Notes under the pieces: model-generated
The model's input: only the letters and a program-made list of their open reading frames with translations
Told to the model about the DNA's origin: nothing
Database searches by the model: none
Shown here: positions 1 to 10,000 of the stretch, in pieces
How positions within the stretch are numbered: position 1 is the stretch's first letter
How the letters are laid out: every line of letters begins with the position of its first letter
Source: Streptomyces albofaciens JCM 4342
GTDB taxonomy: Bacteria; Actinomycetota; Actinomycetes; Streptomycetales; Streptomycetaceae
Length of the DNA: 64,000 nt
Direction of reading: 5' to 3'
Assembly (NCBI RefSeq): GCF_008634025.1
Contig: NZ_PDCM01000002.1
Location: 62,001 to 126,000 of the forward strand
Position numbers and translations under genes: made by a program

Positions 1-1
1 G

Positions 2-1318
2 GGCAGACCGTTCTGGCTGCTGTTCGGCGAGGAGGCCGCGTCAGCGTTCGGAACAAGCGCCTCGGTCATCGCGCTGCCGGTGGTCGCGATGCGGGCCTCC
101 GGGGATGTCCGGCAAGCCGGGCTGGCGAGCACGGCGTTGTCCGCGGGCATTCTCCTGGCCCGTCTGCCCGCCGGAGTGTGCGCGGACCGATGCAACCGCC
201 GGACGCTGCTGCGCTCCGGCAATCTGCTCGGCGCGGCGATCCTCGCGACTCTGGCGCTGCTCCAGTCGCAAAAAGCCCTGTGCCTGCCCGTGCTGGCGCC
301 TGCCGCGCTCCTTTTGGGCATGGCCGGAAGTACCCTGGTCCCGGCCGAGAACGTCGCCGTCCGGACGTTCGTGCACCCCGACCCTGTCCCGAAGGCCTTG
401 TCGTTGATGCAGGCACGCACAGCCGTGTCCATGATCGCCGGGCCGGTGGCCGGCGGCGCGCTGCTCACGGTGGAACCGGCGTGGGTCTTCACCCTCGATG
501 CCGCCACCTACCTCCTCGCGGCAGCATGCGTGGCGGCCCTGCCACCGAGGGCAGGGTTCATCGGCGCCGGGCAGCTCACACTGAAGGCAGCCTGCGACGG
601 CGTCCGTTTCCTGTGGCGCTCGCCGTTCCTGCGATACGCCGCGGTCAATGCCGCTGTCCTGAACCTGATCTTCAACGGTCTGTTGATCGTCATCATCACC
701 TCGGCCGGCAGCGGAGAGCGGGCCGGTCTGGGCATCGGGTTGCAGACCGCGGCGATCGGGGCCGGGGCCCTGGGAGGTTCTCTGATCGCGGCTCCGGTGG
801 CCCGGCGTCTGCCGGCAGCGCGCGGGATCGCGTTGTCGACCGGCGCGATCGCTGTGGCATTGACTTGCTTCGCGCTCGTGCCCGGCGGCGCGGCTGCGGC
901 GTTCCCGCTCGCCGTCGCCTCCGCTTTCGGACCGGTGGTCACCGTCTTGCTGACCACCGCGCAGATGCGGATGACTCCGGCTGAGCTTCAGGGCCGGGTG
1001 CACAGCGGGACCAGTTTCCTCGCTCAGGCCGCCTCCCCGCTGGCCCCGACTTCCGCCGCCGTGTCCACCCATGCCTTCGGACTTCTTCCGACCGTGCTGG
1101 GAGCCGCGCTGGTGGTGGTCCTCCTCGCTCTCGTCGGCAATGTCGTCACCGCCCGCCACATCCCCGTCTCATCACCAGCCACGGCTGGACGCACCGCGGC
1201 CGGCGGAGCCGGTGCTGAGACGACCGACGCCCGCGGAACCAGCGCAACCGAGCTGCCGGGCACGGGCCAGGACACCGGAGCCGGTGATCAGAAACCAACG
1301 CTCGGAAACCAGGAATGA
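2..1318 (+). CDS. MFS exporter, 5'-truncated by window edge
   Basis: The frame is open from base 2, so the true start lies outside the window. The visible 438 residues hold about ten hydrophobic segments with the LARLPAGVCADRCNRR-type loop between TM2 and TM3 that marks the major facilitator superfamily. It resembles the EntS/MFS_3 drug and siderophore exporters, which move small molecules out by proton antiport. The last 60 residues are a hydrophilic Ala/Gly/Thr-rich tail, unusual for the family. It ends 10 bp before an ABC ATPase gene, so the two are probably cotranscribed. The substrate cannot be told from the sequence. Confidence 0.85.
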   Translation, partial: GRPFWLLFGEEAASAFGTSASVIALPVVAMRASGDVRQAGLASTALSAGILLARLPAGVCADRCNRRTLLRSGNLLGAAILATLALLQSQKALCLPVLAPAALLLGMAGSTLVPAENVAVRTFVHPDPVPKALSLMQARTAVSMIAGPVAGGALLTVEPAWVFTLDAATYLLAAACVAALPPRAGFIGAGQLTLKAACDGVRFLWRSPFLRYAAVNAAVLNLIFNGLLIVIITSAGSGERAGLGIGLQTAAIGAGALGGSLIAAPVARRLPAARGIALSTGAIAVALTCFALVPGGAAAAFPLAVASAFGPVVTVLLTTAQMRMTPAELQGRVHSGTSFLAQAASPLAPTSAAVSTHAFGLLPTVLGAALVVVLLALVGNVVTARHIPVSSPATAGRTAAGGAGAETTDARGTSATELPGTGQDTGAGDQKPTLGNQE

Positions 1319-1328
1319 GGTACCGCAC

Positions 1329-2102
1329 ATGACTCCGGCACACACCCCGCCCAGCCACCCAGATGATCATCCGGCAGCCGCTGCCTACGGCCTCACCAAG
1401 GTCCACGACATGGGCGGCCACCGGGTCACGGCGTTGGACAAGGTGTCCTTGGACATCCCCCGAGGGCACTTCACCGCCATCATGGGTCCCTCGGGCTCCG
1501 GTAAATCCACCCTGTTGCATTGCCTGGCCGGGCTCGACTCCCCGTCCTCCGGCGCGGCCTGGATCGGTGAGGTGAATCTGACCGAGCTGTCGGACCGGCA
1601 GCTGACGCTGATGCGCCGGGACCGGATCGGTTTCATCTTCCAGGCGTTCCACTTGCTGCCGACCCTGACTGTCTTGGAAAACATCACCCTGCCCACGGTG
1701 ATCGCCGGTAAGCGCCCGGATCCGCAATGGCTCACCGAGGTGATCGCCACGCTGGGCCTGCGGGACCGGCTGGCCCACCGGCCGCCGCAACTGTCCGGCG
1801 GGCAGCAGCAACGAGTGGCCTGTGCCCGTGCGATGCTGAGCCAGCCGGAGATCATCTTCGCGGACGAACCCACCGGGAACCTCGATTCCCGGGCAGGCGC
1901 CGAGGTGCTGCGGCTGCTTCAGGAGTCGGTCCACCGGCTCGGCCAGACCATCGTCATGGTCACGCACGACCCGGTGGCCGCCTCCTGCACCGACCGTGCG
2001 GTGTTCCTCGCCGACGGAAGGGTCGTCGACGAACTGCAGCAGCCGACGAGGGACCGGGTGCTGGCCCGTATGCGGCTGTTCGACGCCACAGGCAACCCCT
2101 GA
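1329..2102 (+). CDS. ABC transporter ATP-binding protein, LolD/MacB type
   Basis: The protein has 257 aa with Walker A (GPSGSGKST), a Q-loop, the signature LSGGQQQR, Walker B ([12 protein letters not shown]) and the switch His in MVTHDP. The TGNLD extension is typical of ATPases that pair with FtsX-like permeases (LolD, MacB). I start it at the ATG at 1329, after an AGGAATGAGG ribosome-binding site; an upstream extension would overlap the MFS gene. No permease gene follows. Instead the next 600 bp hold a transposase remnant, so the partner was lost or lies elsewhere. It is probably co-expressed with the MFS exporter. Confidence 0.92.
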   Translation: MTPAHTPPSHPDDHPAAAAYGLTKVHDMGGHRVTALDKVSLDIPRGHFTAIMGPSGSGKSTLLHCLAGLDSPSSGAAWIGEVNLTELSDRQLTLMRRDRIGFIFQAFHLLPTLTVLENITLPTVIAGKRPDPQWLTEVIATLGLRDRLAHRPPQLSGGQQQRVACARAMLSQPEIIFADEPTGNLDSRAGAEVLRLLQESVHRLGQTIVMVTHDPVAASCTDRAVFLADGRVVDELQQPTRDRVLARMRLFDATGNP

Positions 2103-2261
2103 AGCGAGCGCGGTCTCTGGGGCAGAACAGTGCGGCCAGGAGGTGGTGCCCTGTGTCGTTTTCGAGTCCGACGAGACACCGGGGAAGGAGGGGGTGCCTG
2201 GCGCCGAGCCGGCCGGCCGTCGGCCCTCACCCACCGCCAGGCTCGCAGTGCGTCGCTGGCC

Positions 2262-2456
2262 CGGCGCACTCCTGCGACGCTCGGCTATTCCGCTCCCAGG
2301 CGCCCGGATCGAGTTCGGCGTGGACGGTCAGCCCGGTGCGGGTGGTGGTCGCCGCGATGCTGTTCACGATGACGTCGTGGCTGGTCAGCGGGCGGCCGGG
2401 CCAGTTCATGGAGATGCGGGAGAACAGCCGGTGCTCGATCTTGTTCCGCTGCAGGC
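2262..2456 (-). pseudogene. ISAzo13-type transposase, C-terminal remnant
   Basis: The minus-strand frame carries the NKIEHRLFS..ISMNWPGRPLTS and ATTTRTGLTV motifs that I recognise from the end of ISAzo13-family transposases. The residues before NKIEHRL do not resemble the family and no start or catalytic core is present, so only about 60 codons survive. It lies just downstream of the orphan ABC ATPase and may mark the event that removed its permease. Confidence 0.6.
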
Positions 2457-2704
2457 GCGCCCGGCATCGCGATGCGCTTGCTGTCGAGGACCGGCCCGGC
2501 CTGATCCCGCCGGGCGACCGGGGCGCGTCCTTCGAAGACGACGGCCGCAGCCTGGCGGACCACCGCCAAGCCGGTCGGCGGGCAGCTGCGCAGGGCGGAT
2601 CGCGGCACCCGGCACCCGGCACTGCGCGCTGATAGAACGCCGGCAGCGGCAGTTCCCGGGTGTGGCTCACCGGTGCCCTGCCCCGGTGCGGCTCCGTGCA
2701 ACGG

Positions 2705-4381
2705 TCACTGGCGTCGGGGTTCTCGTCCGGTCGTCCGGGGAGCGGTCCCGTCTTCGCGTCCCCCCGTCAGCCACTCCACTACTTCGACTGCCCGATAGGG
2801 GCCGCCGTCCGGGCTCAGATCCGCCAAGAAAGTCAGGTCTTGGCCCAAGGTGACGACCGGCGGTTCGTCGCCTCCGAGGGGATGACGCTGACCGAGCCCA
2901 ACGCTGGCCAGTAGCCCGTTGCACAGGCAGAGACGGCCCTCAGTGTCGGCAGCCGAGCCGCCCTTGCGGAGGTAGGCGGCCTCCGGTTCGGCGGGGCAGC
3001 GGTAGCCGATCGTGCCCTTGGCGGTGCGGTAGGGGACGCGCAGGTAGCCGAGGTCGCACACCCGGCGACGGGCTGTTCGGACCGCGGGATCGGACAGGGT
3101 GCCTGACACCTCAGCGACCTTGAAGGGGAAGCCGGTGGGCGATGCCCTCGGATCGTTGCGTACCTTCAGCGCCCCGGCGCGAGCCCGCGTCCTCAGCACC
3201 TGGCGCAGGCCGGGCTGCAGGCCCGACTCTTCGCACAGCGCGAACGCACTGCCGACCTGCACACCGGCCGCACCCAGGGCTCGCGCCGCCGTGAGCCGTT
3301 CGGGGTGGGCGGCACCGCCCGCGAGCCAGAAGGGAAGGCCGATCCCCGCCATCTTCGCGAGATCGGGGTGATCGCGCGGTCCATAGACGGGTTCGCCTTT
3401 CGCGTCGAGTTGCAAAGCGCCGCGCGGCGGAGCACTGTGGCCGCCTGCGCGATGGGTCTCGATCACAAAACCATCGGGTACCGTGGCTTCATCGCGGGCC
3501 AAATACGAGGCCAGGAGCGGCAGTGACACGATGGCAAGCACGTTCGGTCGTCGCAACGGTCGGGCGAGAACCGCCGATGGGGTGAGGTGGGGCATCTCGG
3601 CCGTGGATGGCCTCGCGTCCGGCCGGAGCGACTCGATCCGCACATCTCGTACCTGTCGCTTGCCTTGCGTCGGCGCCGTCCCACGGCAGCCCGTCCCCGT
3701 CCTCTCGCCCCCGCCGTCGATGTCGCTACCGCACTGACAGCCCTGGCCCGCCCCGAAGCCCGTGCGTTCCAGCAGGGCGGCCGGATCGAAATAGTGGTCG
3801 TAGTCCTCCTCGGCCCCGTCGAACCTGACACGCACGGTCACCGGCTCCAGCCGCGCAAGCCGCCGTGCCAACTCAGGCACGTGCCCGGGGACGCCCGCGC
3901 CCACCAGGACCCAGTCCACCCCCGCGAGGATCGCTCCGAACATGCCGGGAGCGAGCCCCAGTTGAACCTTTTCCAGGTAATTGATCCCGACCGGTCCCTC
4001 GTGCCCCTCCTTGGCGAGCCACACCTCTACGAAATTGCCGAGCACGGTGAGCAACTCGGCCTGCTCCCCGCGCTCGACCCGCAGCATCGGCTGCGCACGA
4101 AGGCGCTCTCCCGCCGCGACACCGCCTTCGACATAGAAGCGGTCCAGGACCGCGGTTGCCAACTCCGGTACGGGAAAGGCCGCAAGGGCGCGGCGCACGT
4201 CACCGCCCGGGTCGCCGATCTGGAGCCGTCGTGTCAGAAGAGCATCGAGTGCCGTGCCCGACACGACACCAAGCTGCCCGACGGAGCTGACAGCGCGGGC
4301 CAGTCGCCAGCCGGAGACACCGACGCCCATCCCGCCCTGGATGACCTCCGGCAGTTCTCCGCCCGCTCTGACCACCGGCAT
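2705..4381 (-). CDS. nitronate monooxygenase-family flavoprotein with internal insertion
   Basis: The 558-aa protein matches the FMN-dependent 2-nitropropane dioxygenase/nitronate monooxygenase barrel: a QGGMGVG opening near residue 16, GTALD, GINYLEKVQLG, GADWVLVGAG-like strands and the ETHRAGGHSAPPRG loop that carries the catalytic His. These enzymes oxidise alkyl nitronates. Between LLERTG (about residue 208) and LRRPNVLAIV lies a Cys-, Gly- and Arg-rich segment of about 60 residues (DNA about 3575-3757) where family members normally have a short linker. A Zn-binding-like cysteine cluster is found at the far C-terminus in a long extension. The ATG at 4381 follows an AGGTGG site. A perfect palindrome at 4411-4430 lies just upstream. 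Confidence 0.8.
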   Translation of the reverse strand: MPVVRAGGELPEVIQGGMGVGVSGWRLARAVSSVGQLGVVSGTALDALLTRRLQIGDPGGDVRRALAAFPVPELATAVLDRFYVEGGVAAGERLRAQPMLRVERGEQAELLTVLGNFVEVWLAKEGHEGPVGINYLEKVQLGLAPGMFGAILAGVDWVLVGAGVPGHVPELARRLARLEPVTVRVRFDGAEEDYDHYFDPAALLERTGFGAGQGCQCGSDIDGGGERTGTGCRGTAPTQGKRQVRDVRIESLRPDARPSTAEMPHLTPSAVLARPLRRPNVLAIVSLPLLASYLARDEATVPDGFVIETHRAGGHSAPPRGALQLDAKGEPVYGPRDHPDLAKMAGIGLPFWLAGGAAHPERLTAARALGAAGVQVGSAFALCEESGLQPGLRQVLRTRARAGALKVRNDPRASPTGFPFKVAEVSGTLSDPAVRTARRRVCDLGYLRVPYRTAKGTIGYRCPAEPEAAYLRKGGSAADTEGRLCLCNGLLASVGLGQRHPLGGDEPPVVTLGQDLTFLADLSPDGGPYRAVEVVEWLTGGREDGTAPRTTGREPRRQ

Positions 4382-4410
4382 ACCCCACCACCTAGCTACT
4401 CGATTCCCAC

Positions 4411-4430
4411 AACCTACGGTCCCGTAGGTT
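4411..4430. promoter_or_regulatory. 20-bp palindromic operator
   Basis: AACCTACGG and CCGTAGGTT form perfect 9-bp arms around TC, 30 bp before the nitronate monooxygenase start. The CCTACGG/CCGTAGG core resembles operators of TetR-family repressors of lipid-related genes in actinobacteria. No matching regulator gene is next to it. Confidence 0.55.
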
Positions 4431-4776
4431 CAGTCAGAGGCCCAGTCTTGACCACCGGAGCCCGGAGACACCCCGGCGAAAGGCCCGATTTGGGGTGACC
4501 AACGGCCCCCTGGCGGGGGCTCTTGGACCCCAACCTGTTCGTTACTGAACGTCGCGCCCTGCCGCAGCCAATTCGCCTACACCCTCGACCCGGGGATGCC
4601 GGGCGGCCAGGACCTGGGCCGCGGGGGCCGATACCGAGGGGGACCTGGTAGGTGCGGTGAAATCGCTGCGTCAGGCTGCCCCCAGCCTGACGCTCACGGC
4701 TGCCTACCAACGTGTCAAGGACGTCGCAGACCACGCGGCCTCAGGAGGTCTTGCAGAATGATCTTCGTGTGGCACG
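4431..4776. other. gene-free stretch before IS5-like transposase
   Basis: I find no convincing coding frame here. The DNA probably holds the lost end of the inserted element and part of the sequence it interrupted. Confidence 0.4.
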
Positions 4777-5590
4777 GTGGAGGGGACGGTGATGTCGTTC
4801 CTCGGGGTGAGGGTGACTCGGCGGGAGCCATGGGAGGTCAGCGACGAACTGTGGGCAGTGATCGAACCGCTGCTGCCCAGGCGCGAACGCCGCTACCGGT
4901 ACCCGGGCCGCAAACGGATCGATGACCGCAAGACATTGCAGGGCATTCTGTCCGTGCTCCACACCGGCATCCAAAGGGAGTACCTGCCGCAGGAACCGGG
5001 CTTCGGGGCAGACCCCACGTGCTGGCGCCGCCTGGCCGTGTGGCAGCAGGCCGGTGTGTGGGCCCAGTTGCAACACGTTCTCCTGGACCGGTTACGGGCC
5101 GCGAACCGGCTGGACTTCTCCCGCGCCGCGATCGACTCCTCGCGCGTGCCGGCCAAGCGGGGGCGAAGCCGCCCCAAAGTCTGCCCGAGTCCGGTTGACC
5201 GAGGGCGGCCGGGCTCCAAGCACCATGTGCTGACCGACGGCGGCACTGTGCGGCGGGTCTCGCTCACCGGCGGCCATCGCAACGACGTGACACAGCTCCT
5301 GCCGCTGATCGACACCGTGCCGCCCGTCCGGGGCCGCCGCGGACGACCGCGCCGCAAACCCCGGGCGCTGTATGCCGACCGCGGCTACGACCACGGGATC
5401 TACCGCCGCCGACTGCGCCGGCGGAACATCGTTTTCAGGATTGCTCACCGCGGGCAGGCACACGGCTCGGGACCGGGCCGTATCCGGTGGGTCGCCGAAG
5501 CCGCCATCGCCCACCTCCACGGCCCCCGCCGACTGCGAGTCCGCTGGGAAACACACGACGACATGCACGACGCCTTCCTCCAGCTCGCGG
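4777..5590 (+). pseudogene. IS5-family transposase, 3'-truncated
   Basis: The frame opens with the IS5-type N-terminus (WEVSDELWAVIEPLLP), followed by an FGADPTCWRRLAVWQ helix, the first catalytic Asp in AIDSSRV, the second in LYADRGYD and the RWVAEAAIAHLHG region where the family usually has the catalytic Glu of a WVVERTFAWLH-type motif. Here that position reads AEAAIAHLH. Homology stops at DAFLQLA (about 5588), before the normal C-terminus, and the frame then runs on into unrelated sequence to 6300. It is a truncated, probably inactive copy. Confidence 0.75.
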
Positions 5591-6002
5591 GTGCACCAAC
5601 GGATCGGGTGTGCGCCGGGGCTGAGCGGCATCGGGGAGTTCTTCTCGACCGTACTGACCCTCGGCCTCCCGACCTGGCTCACCGGCCGGCTGCACCTCGG
5701 TGCCGGGACGTACGCGGTGGTGCTGGCGGCGATGGGCATCGGTCGGTGGTGGGCAACCTGCTGACCGGGAATGTGGCCCTGCCGGGCCGCTTCCCGGGCG
5801 GATACTGCCTGGTGTGGGCGGTGCGAGGGGTGCTGCTGGCCGCGTTCGGCCTCAGCAGCAGCCTGCTGGAAGCGGCGGCCATCGCCACGACGGCGAGCAC
5901 TCTGGTACCGCTGACCTCGATCAGCCTGAACACGGAGATCGACTACCTGCCGGGGCCGGAGCGGCTGCGGGTGTTCACCACCGACTCCGCTTTGCTCGTC
6001 CA
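5591..6002 (+). pseudogene. MFS transporter, C-terminal fragment with frameshift
   Basis: Two frames must be joined to read it. The first gives SGIGEFFSTVLTLGLPTWLT..YAVVLAAMGI up to about 5745. The second gives GNLLTGNVALPGRFPGGY and the helices through SLNTEIDYLPGPERLRVFTT. Together they match the last transmembrane segments of an MFS protein. The 5' part has been replaced by the IS5-like transposase and the 3' end is joined abruptly to a methyltransferase remnant on the other strand. Confidence 0.6.
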
Positions 6003-6520
6003 GCGGACGCCGCCAGGCGTCGGCATCGTAAGCGTAATGGACGACGGGCAGACGGGCGCCGCTGGTCAGCGTGAGGTTGTTTACGCTGCAGCCGGACAGT
6101 GCACCGGGGCGGGGGTCGTTGACCGTGAAAGCGAGCAGCCCGCCGGGGCGGAGCCGGTTGCGGATCACGGGCAGGGACTGGGTGGGGTCGGCGTACCAGA
6201 GGGCGCCCTAGATGGAGAAGCAGGCGTTCAGCCAGGGCAGTGCGGCCAGACGGTGACGGCGTCGCCGATGCGCCAGAACAGGGTGGGCAGGTGTCCGTAG
6301 CGGGCGCGGGCCTGGGCGATGCGATGTGCGGCGACATCGATGCCAATGGCGAGCGCGGCTCCGTGGGCGGCGGCGTGGGCGATGTGTTCGCCGGTGCCGC
6401 AGCCCAGTTCCGCGACGCGCAGCCCGGCGAGGTCGCCGATCCAGGCGAAGTCGCCGACCCCACACCGGATGCGCGCACGGCACCGAACTTCCTTTAGCGC
6501 CTGCTTCTCGCCGTCGCCTG
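6003..6520 (-). pseudogene. SAM-dependent methyltransferase remnant
   Basis: The class I methyltransferase motif I (VAELGCGTGEH), motif II (AIGIDVAAHRIAQARARYG) and a later RNRLRPGGLLAFTVNDPRPG motif are all readable on the minus strand. They need a frame change near 6230, and a TAG interrupts the frame at 6208-6210. The end is cut at about 6003, where the MFS remnant begins. It is broken at both ends. Confidence 0.65.
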
Positions 6521-6598
6521 GCGTGTGCAGCGACGGTTCTGGTGTCGATGCCCAAGGAGGTTTCCCGTGGCCGCGGCCCGGTGTGTCTCCCCAAACGG

Positions 6599-6988
6599 TC
6601 ACTGCGACAACGCATAAGCCACAAACGACATCACGATGACAGAAAAGACCGCGAACACGGTGTACCGCGCCGGGACATCGTACTTCTCCCGCTTCACCCC
6701 CCGGCCGATCTCCTCGGCGTACTGGTGCATGAGCTTTCGTGACGGGAAGAGGCCGACCGTGATGCCGAACCAGGCGAAGGAGTACAGCACCAGCATGTGC
6801 CGTGACGACCAGTGCTGGTACTGGAGTTGCCCGACCAGCACCATGCCCAGGCAGCAGGCGACGGAGACGGCCGGGAAGACGGTTCTCGCTTTGCGGCCCG
6901 GTATCCACTTGGCCATGGCGAAACTGAAGACGAACGTGGCCGCGGCCGCCATGAGTAACAGGTAGGCCAGGGGCAGGGATACGAGCAT
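6599..6988 (-). CDS. small four-helix membrane protein behind the ALF-repeat gene
   Basis: The 129-aa protein has four hydrophobic helices (about residues 2-24, 37-55, 67-83 and 108-127) with a basic loop, RGVKREKYDVPARY, before the last helix. I do not recognise a family. An AAGGA site lies 8 bp before the ATG. It follows the ALF-repeat gene on the same strand after 86 bp, with a perfect 10-bp-arm hairpin between them. That position, next to a large exported protein with a hydrophobic tail, would suit a membrane partner or an immunity protein. This role is inference only. Confidence 0.75.
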   Translation of the reverse strand: MLVSLPLAYLLLMAAAATFVFSFAMAKWIPGRKARTVFPAVSVACCLGMVLVGQLQYQHWSSRHMLVLYSFAWFGITVGLFPSRKLMHQYAEEIGRGVKREKYDVPARYTVFAVFSVIVMSFVAYALSQ

Positions 6989-7014
6989 GGGGTGATCCTT
7001 TCGGCACGCGAGGC

Positions 7015-7052
7015 GCGGGGGCCGGCGACCCGTACGAGTCGTCGGCCCCCGC
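7015..7052 (-). terminator. strong hairpin between ALF-repeat gene and membrane protein gene
   Basis: GCGGGGGCCG and CGGCCCCCGC are perfect 10-bp arms around an 18-nt loop, 22 bp after the ALF gene stop codon. No T-run follows. It could end, or reduce, transcription into the small membrane protein gene. Confidence 0.45.
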
Positions 7053-7074
7053 GGCCTGCCGTGCGTGGACCGGG

Positions 7075-10000
7075 TCAGAATCCCAGCGATCCCAGCAGGC
7101 CGGTGACCGGCGATACAAGGTCGTGTCCGAACTGCGTAATCTTCGTCACGACCCTACTGCCGCCGGCGGCGCCGATCCACTTCGACTGCCCGAAGGTGAT
7201 CAGGCCCAGAGCCGCGCTGCCGGCGGAGGCCCAGAACTCGCCGCTGTTGAAGCCGTGCTCGATGCCGGTGAACAGCGAGCTGATCCCGCCGAGCGCCACG
7301 GAGGCGATGGCGAGGCCGCCCGCGATGGGTTCGAGGATGGGCGCGGCGGGCGGGAAGATCAGACCGGCGAGGCCCAGTCCGGCCGAGAGGAAACCGGTGC
7401 CGATGCTGGCCCAGTTGGTGGCGTTCGCCCACCACCCGGCATCCCGCCACCAGGGGGTGTCATCGCCCTTGACCTGGTCGTTGTCGGGCGTGTCGATCGG
7501 GTTCTTGCCGCTCTCCCTGGCCTTCCTCGCGGCCTCGGCCGCGGCTTTGGCCGCCGCGGCGATCTCGGCCTGGCGCTTGGCCGCGGCGATCGAGCGGGCC
7601 TGGCTCGCGGCGACCGCCGCCGTCCTGGCGTCCTTGCCCGCCTGGACGGCGGAGGCGCGGGCGCTGTTGGCCGAGGCCTGCGCGCTGTTGGCCGAGGCCG
7701 TCGCGCGGCGCGCCGCGCTCAGCGCGCGGTTGGCGGAGAAGTTCGCCGACCGCGCCGCCGACCGGGCGGTGGCGGCCGCCTTCTTCGCCTCGTTCGCCGA
7801 GGCCTGTGCGGCGGCGGCCGACTTGTCGGCGGCGTCCGCGTTGTCCTTCGCCTCCTTCGCGTACGACGCCGCGCGGTCGGACGACTTCTTGGCCTTGTCC
7901 GCCCACTCCAGCGCGTCCTGCGCCGCGTTGCGGGCCTTGGCCGCCGCCTCCTGAGCGCGCGCCGCGACCTCCTGCGCCTTGTGGGCGATCTTCGCGGCCG
8001 CGGCGATCGCGCCCCGGATGGCGGCGATGTGGGTGGCGGAGTCGTGGTCGAGCTGGGCGGTCTTGTACTGCACCGAGGCGACGAAGTTACGGCGTATCCA
8101 CGCGGGCCCTTCCATCGCGGCCTCCGCGTGGGCCTTGGTGTACGGGCCCGCCTTGGCCAGGATGGACGCGGTCGCCACCGCGTCGTCCTCCTTCAGCGCC
8201 TCCTGGTACGCGGAGTTGAAGAAGGTGTGCAGCGCCTTGGGCGAGCCGTCGTCGAGCGCGGCGGTGACCGCGCGCCGTACGGCGGTGCCGGGCTCGGTGG
8301 TCAGGATCCGGGAGATCTGGACGCGGTTGTCGTCCGCGGCCGCCTGGATGGCACCGGATTCCAGGAACGCGGTGGGGGCGTCCGAGGCGTCGCTCTCCAG
8401 TGCCTTCTGCGCCGCTTCGGCGATGGTCGGGCTGGAGATCTGGGCCAGGTAGAGAACGGTCTCGCGGTCGTCCTGCCCCTGTGCGACGGCCCGGTCGGTG
8501 TCGATCCAGGCGTGCACGTCGGCGTCGGTGCCCGCGAGGGCGAACCGGGCCGCCTCCCTGCTCCACGTCCCGTGCGAGTTGCTCAGGGCGATGGCGGCCT
8601 GGCGGCCCACCGTGGCGGCCAGGGCGAGGTCACCGGCCTTCAGCGCCGCGTCGGCCCGGGCGATGAGGTCCTTGGTGGCCTGGTCGGTCTGTTCCGCCTG
8701 CGATCGCTTCTCCGCGAGTTCGGCCCGCTCCTGCTCCTCGATCTGCGCCAGCAGCCGGGCTTCCTCCCTGGCCTGCTTCGCGTCCTCGTCCAGGCGCTGC
8801 CACTCGGCCTCGCGGGCCTTCTTCTCCACCTCGATGGCTTCGGTGACGGCCGCGGTGGCGTTGTTGGCGGCCTTGGTGGCCTCGTTCGCGAACTCCTGCG
8901 ACTTCTTCGCGTACTCGACGGCCTGCCCCGCGTACTTGGCCGCCCACTCGGCGGCCTCGGCGGACTTCTCCGCGTGATCGGCGGCGGAGTTCGCCGCGTC
9001 ACGAGCGGCCCGGGCCGCCTTGGCGGAGGCGTTGGCCAGCGCTTGGGCGGTGCCGGCGGCGTTGGTGGCGATGGCGGCGTTCGCGTTGGCGATGCCCGCC
9101 TGGCGCTTGGCCTCGGCGGCCTCGGCGCGCGCCTTGCCCGCCGCGGCGGCGGCCGTGGCGGCGCTGGAGGCGGCGGAGGCGGCGTTGCGGGCCGCGGACG
9201 CGGCGGCGCTGCCGGCGGAGGCGGCCTGCGCGGACGCGGCGGCGGCGTGGTCGGCGGCCTTCGCGGCCGTACGGGCCTTGGCCGCGGCGTTACGCGCGGC
9301 GACCGCCGCGTTCTTCGCGGCGGATGCCTGCGAGGCGTTCTTGGAGGCGGCGATGGCCGAGTGGTAGGCGTGGGCGGCGGCGCTGCCCGCGGTGGCGGCC
9401 GCCTGGCTCGCGGCGGTGGCGGCGTAGGCGGCCCGCCGGGATGCGGCGACGGCGGCGTGCGAGGCGCGGATCGCGGTACGGGCCGCGTCCGCGGCGCCCT
9501 TGGCGGCACTGGCCGCCTTCCGGGCCGCCTTGCCGGACTTGACCACGTCCTCCTGGGCGGCCGCGGCCTCGGTCGCCGCCTTCTGGGCGGCCTCCTTCGC
9601 CTTCTCGGCCGCCGTGACGGCACGGGCGGAGGCCTCTTCGGCGAGCTTGGTCTGGGCGTCGGCCCGCTTGCCCTCGCGCTCGACGACCGCGACGAGTTCC
9701 TCGATCGTGGCGGACTCCTGGTCACGGGCGCGCGCGATGTGCTGGCCGGTGTCCAGGAACCATTCGAGGTCCTGGGCGGAGCCGTCGAGGGCTCGGGAGG
9801 CGTACTTCTTCACCTCCGGCCCCGCTCCGACCAGCAGCTTCGACACCTCCACGCGCAGGTCCTCCTGGCGCGCGGTGTACTGGCCTCCCGTCAGGAAGGT
9901 CTCCAGGGACGACTGGGTGCCGGCGTCGAGGGCGAGGCCGGCTTCCCGGCGCACGGCCTTGTCGCCGGTCGCCATCACGGTCGAGGTGGCCACCCGCAGG

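Noticed and set aside
4777..6300. Single 507-aa transposase
   Set aside because: Transposase similarity ends at about 5588; the rest is MFS and antisense methyltransferase sequence.
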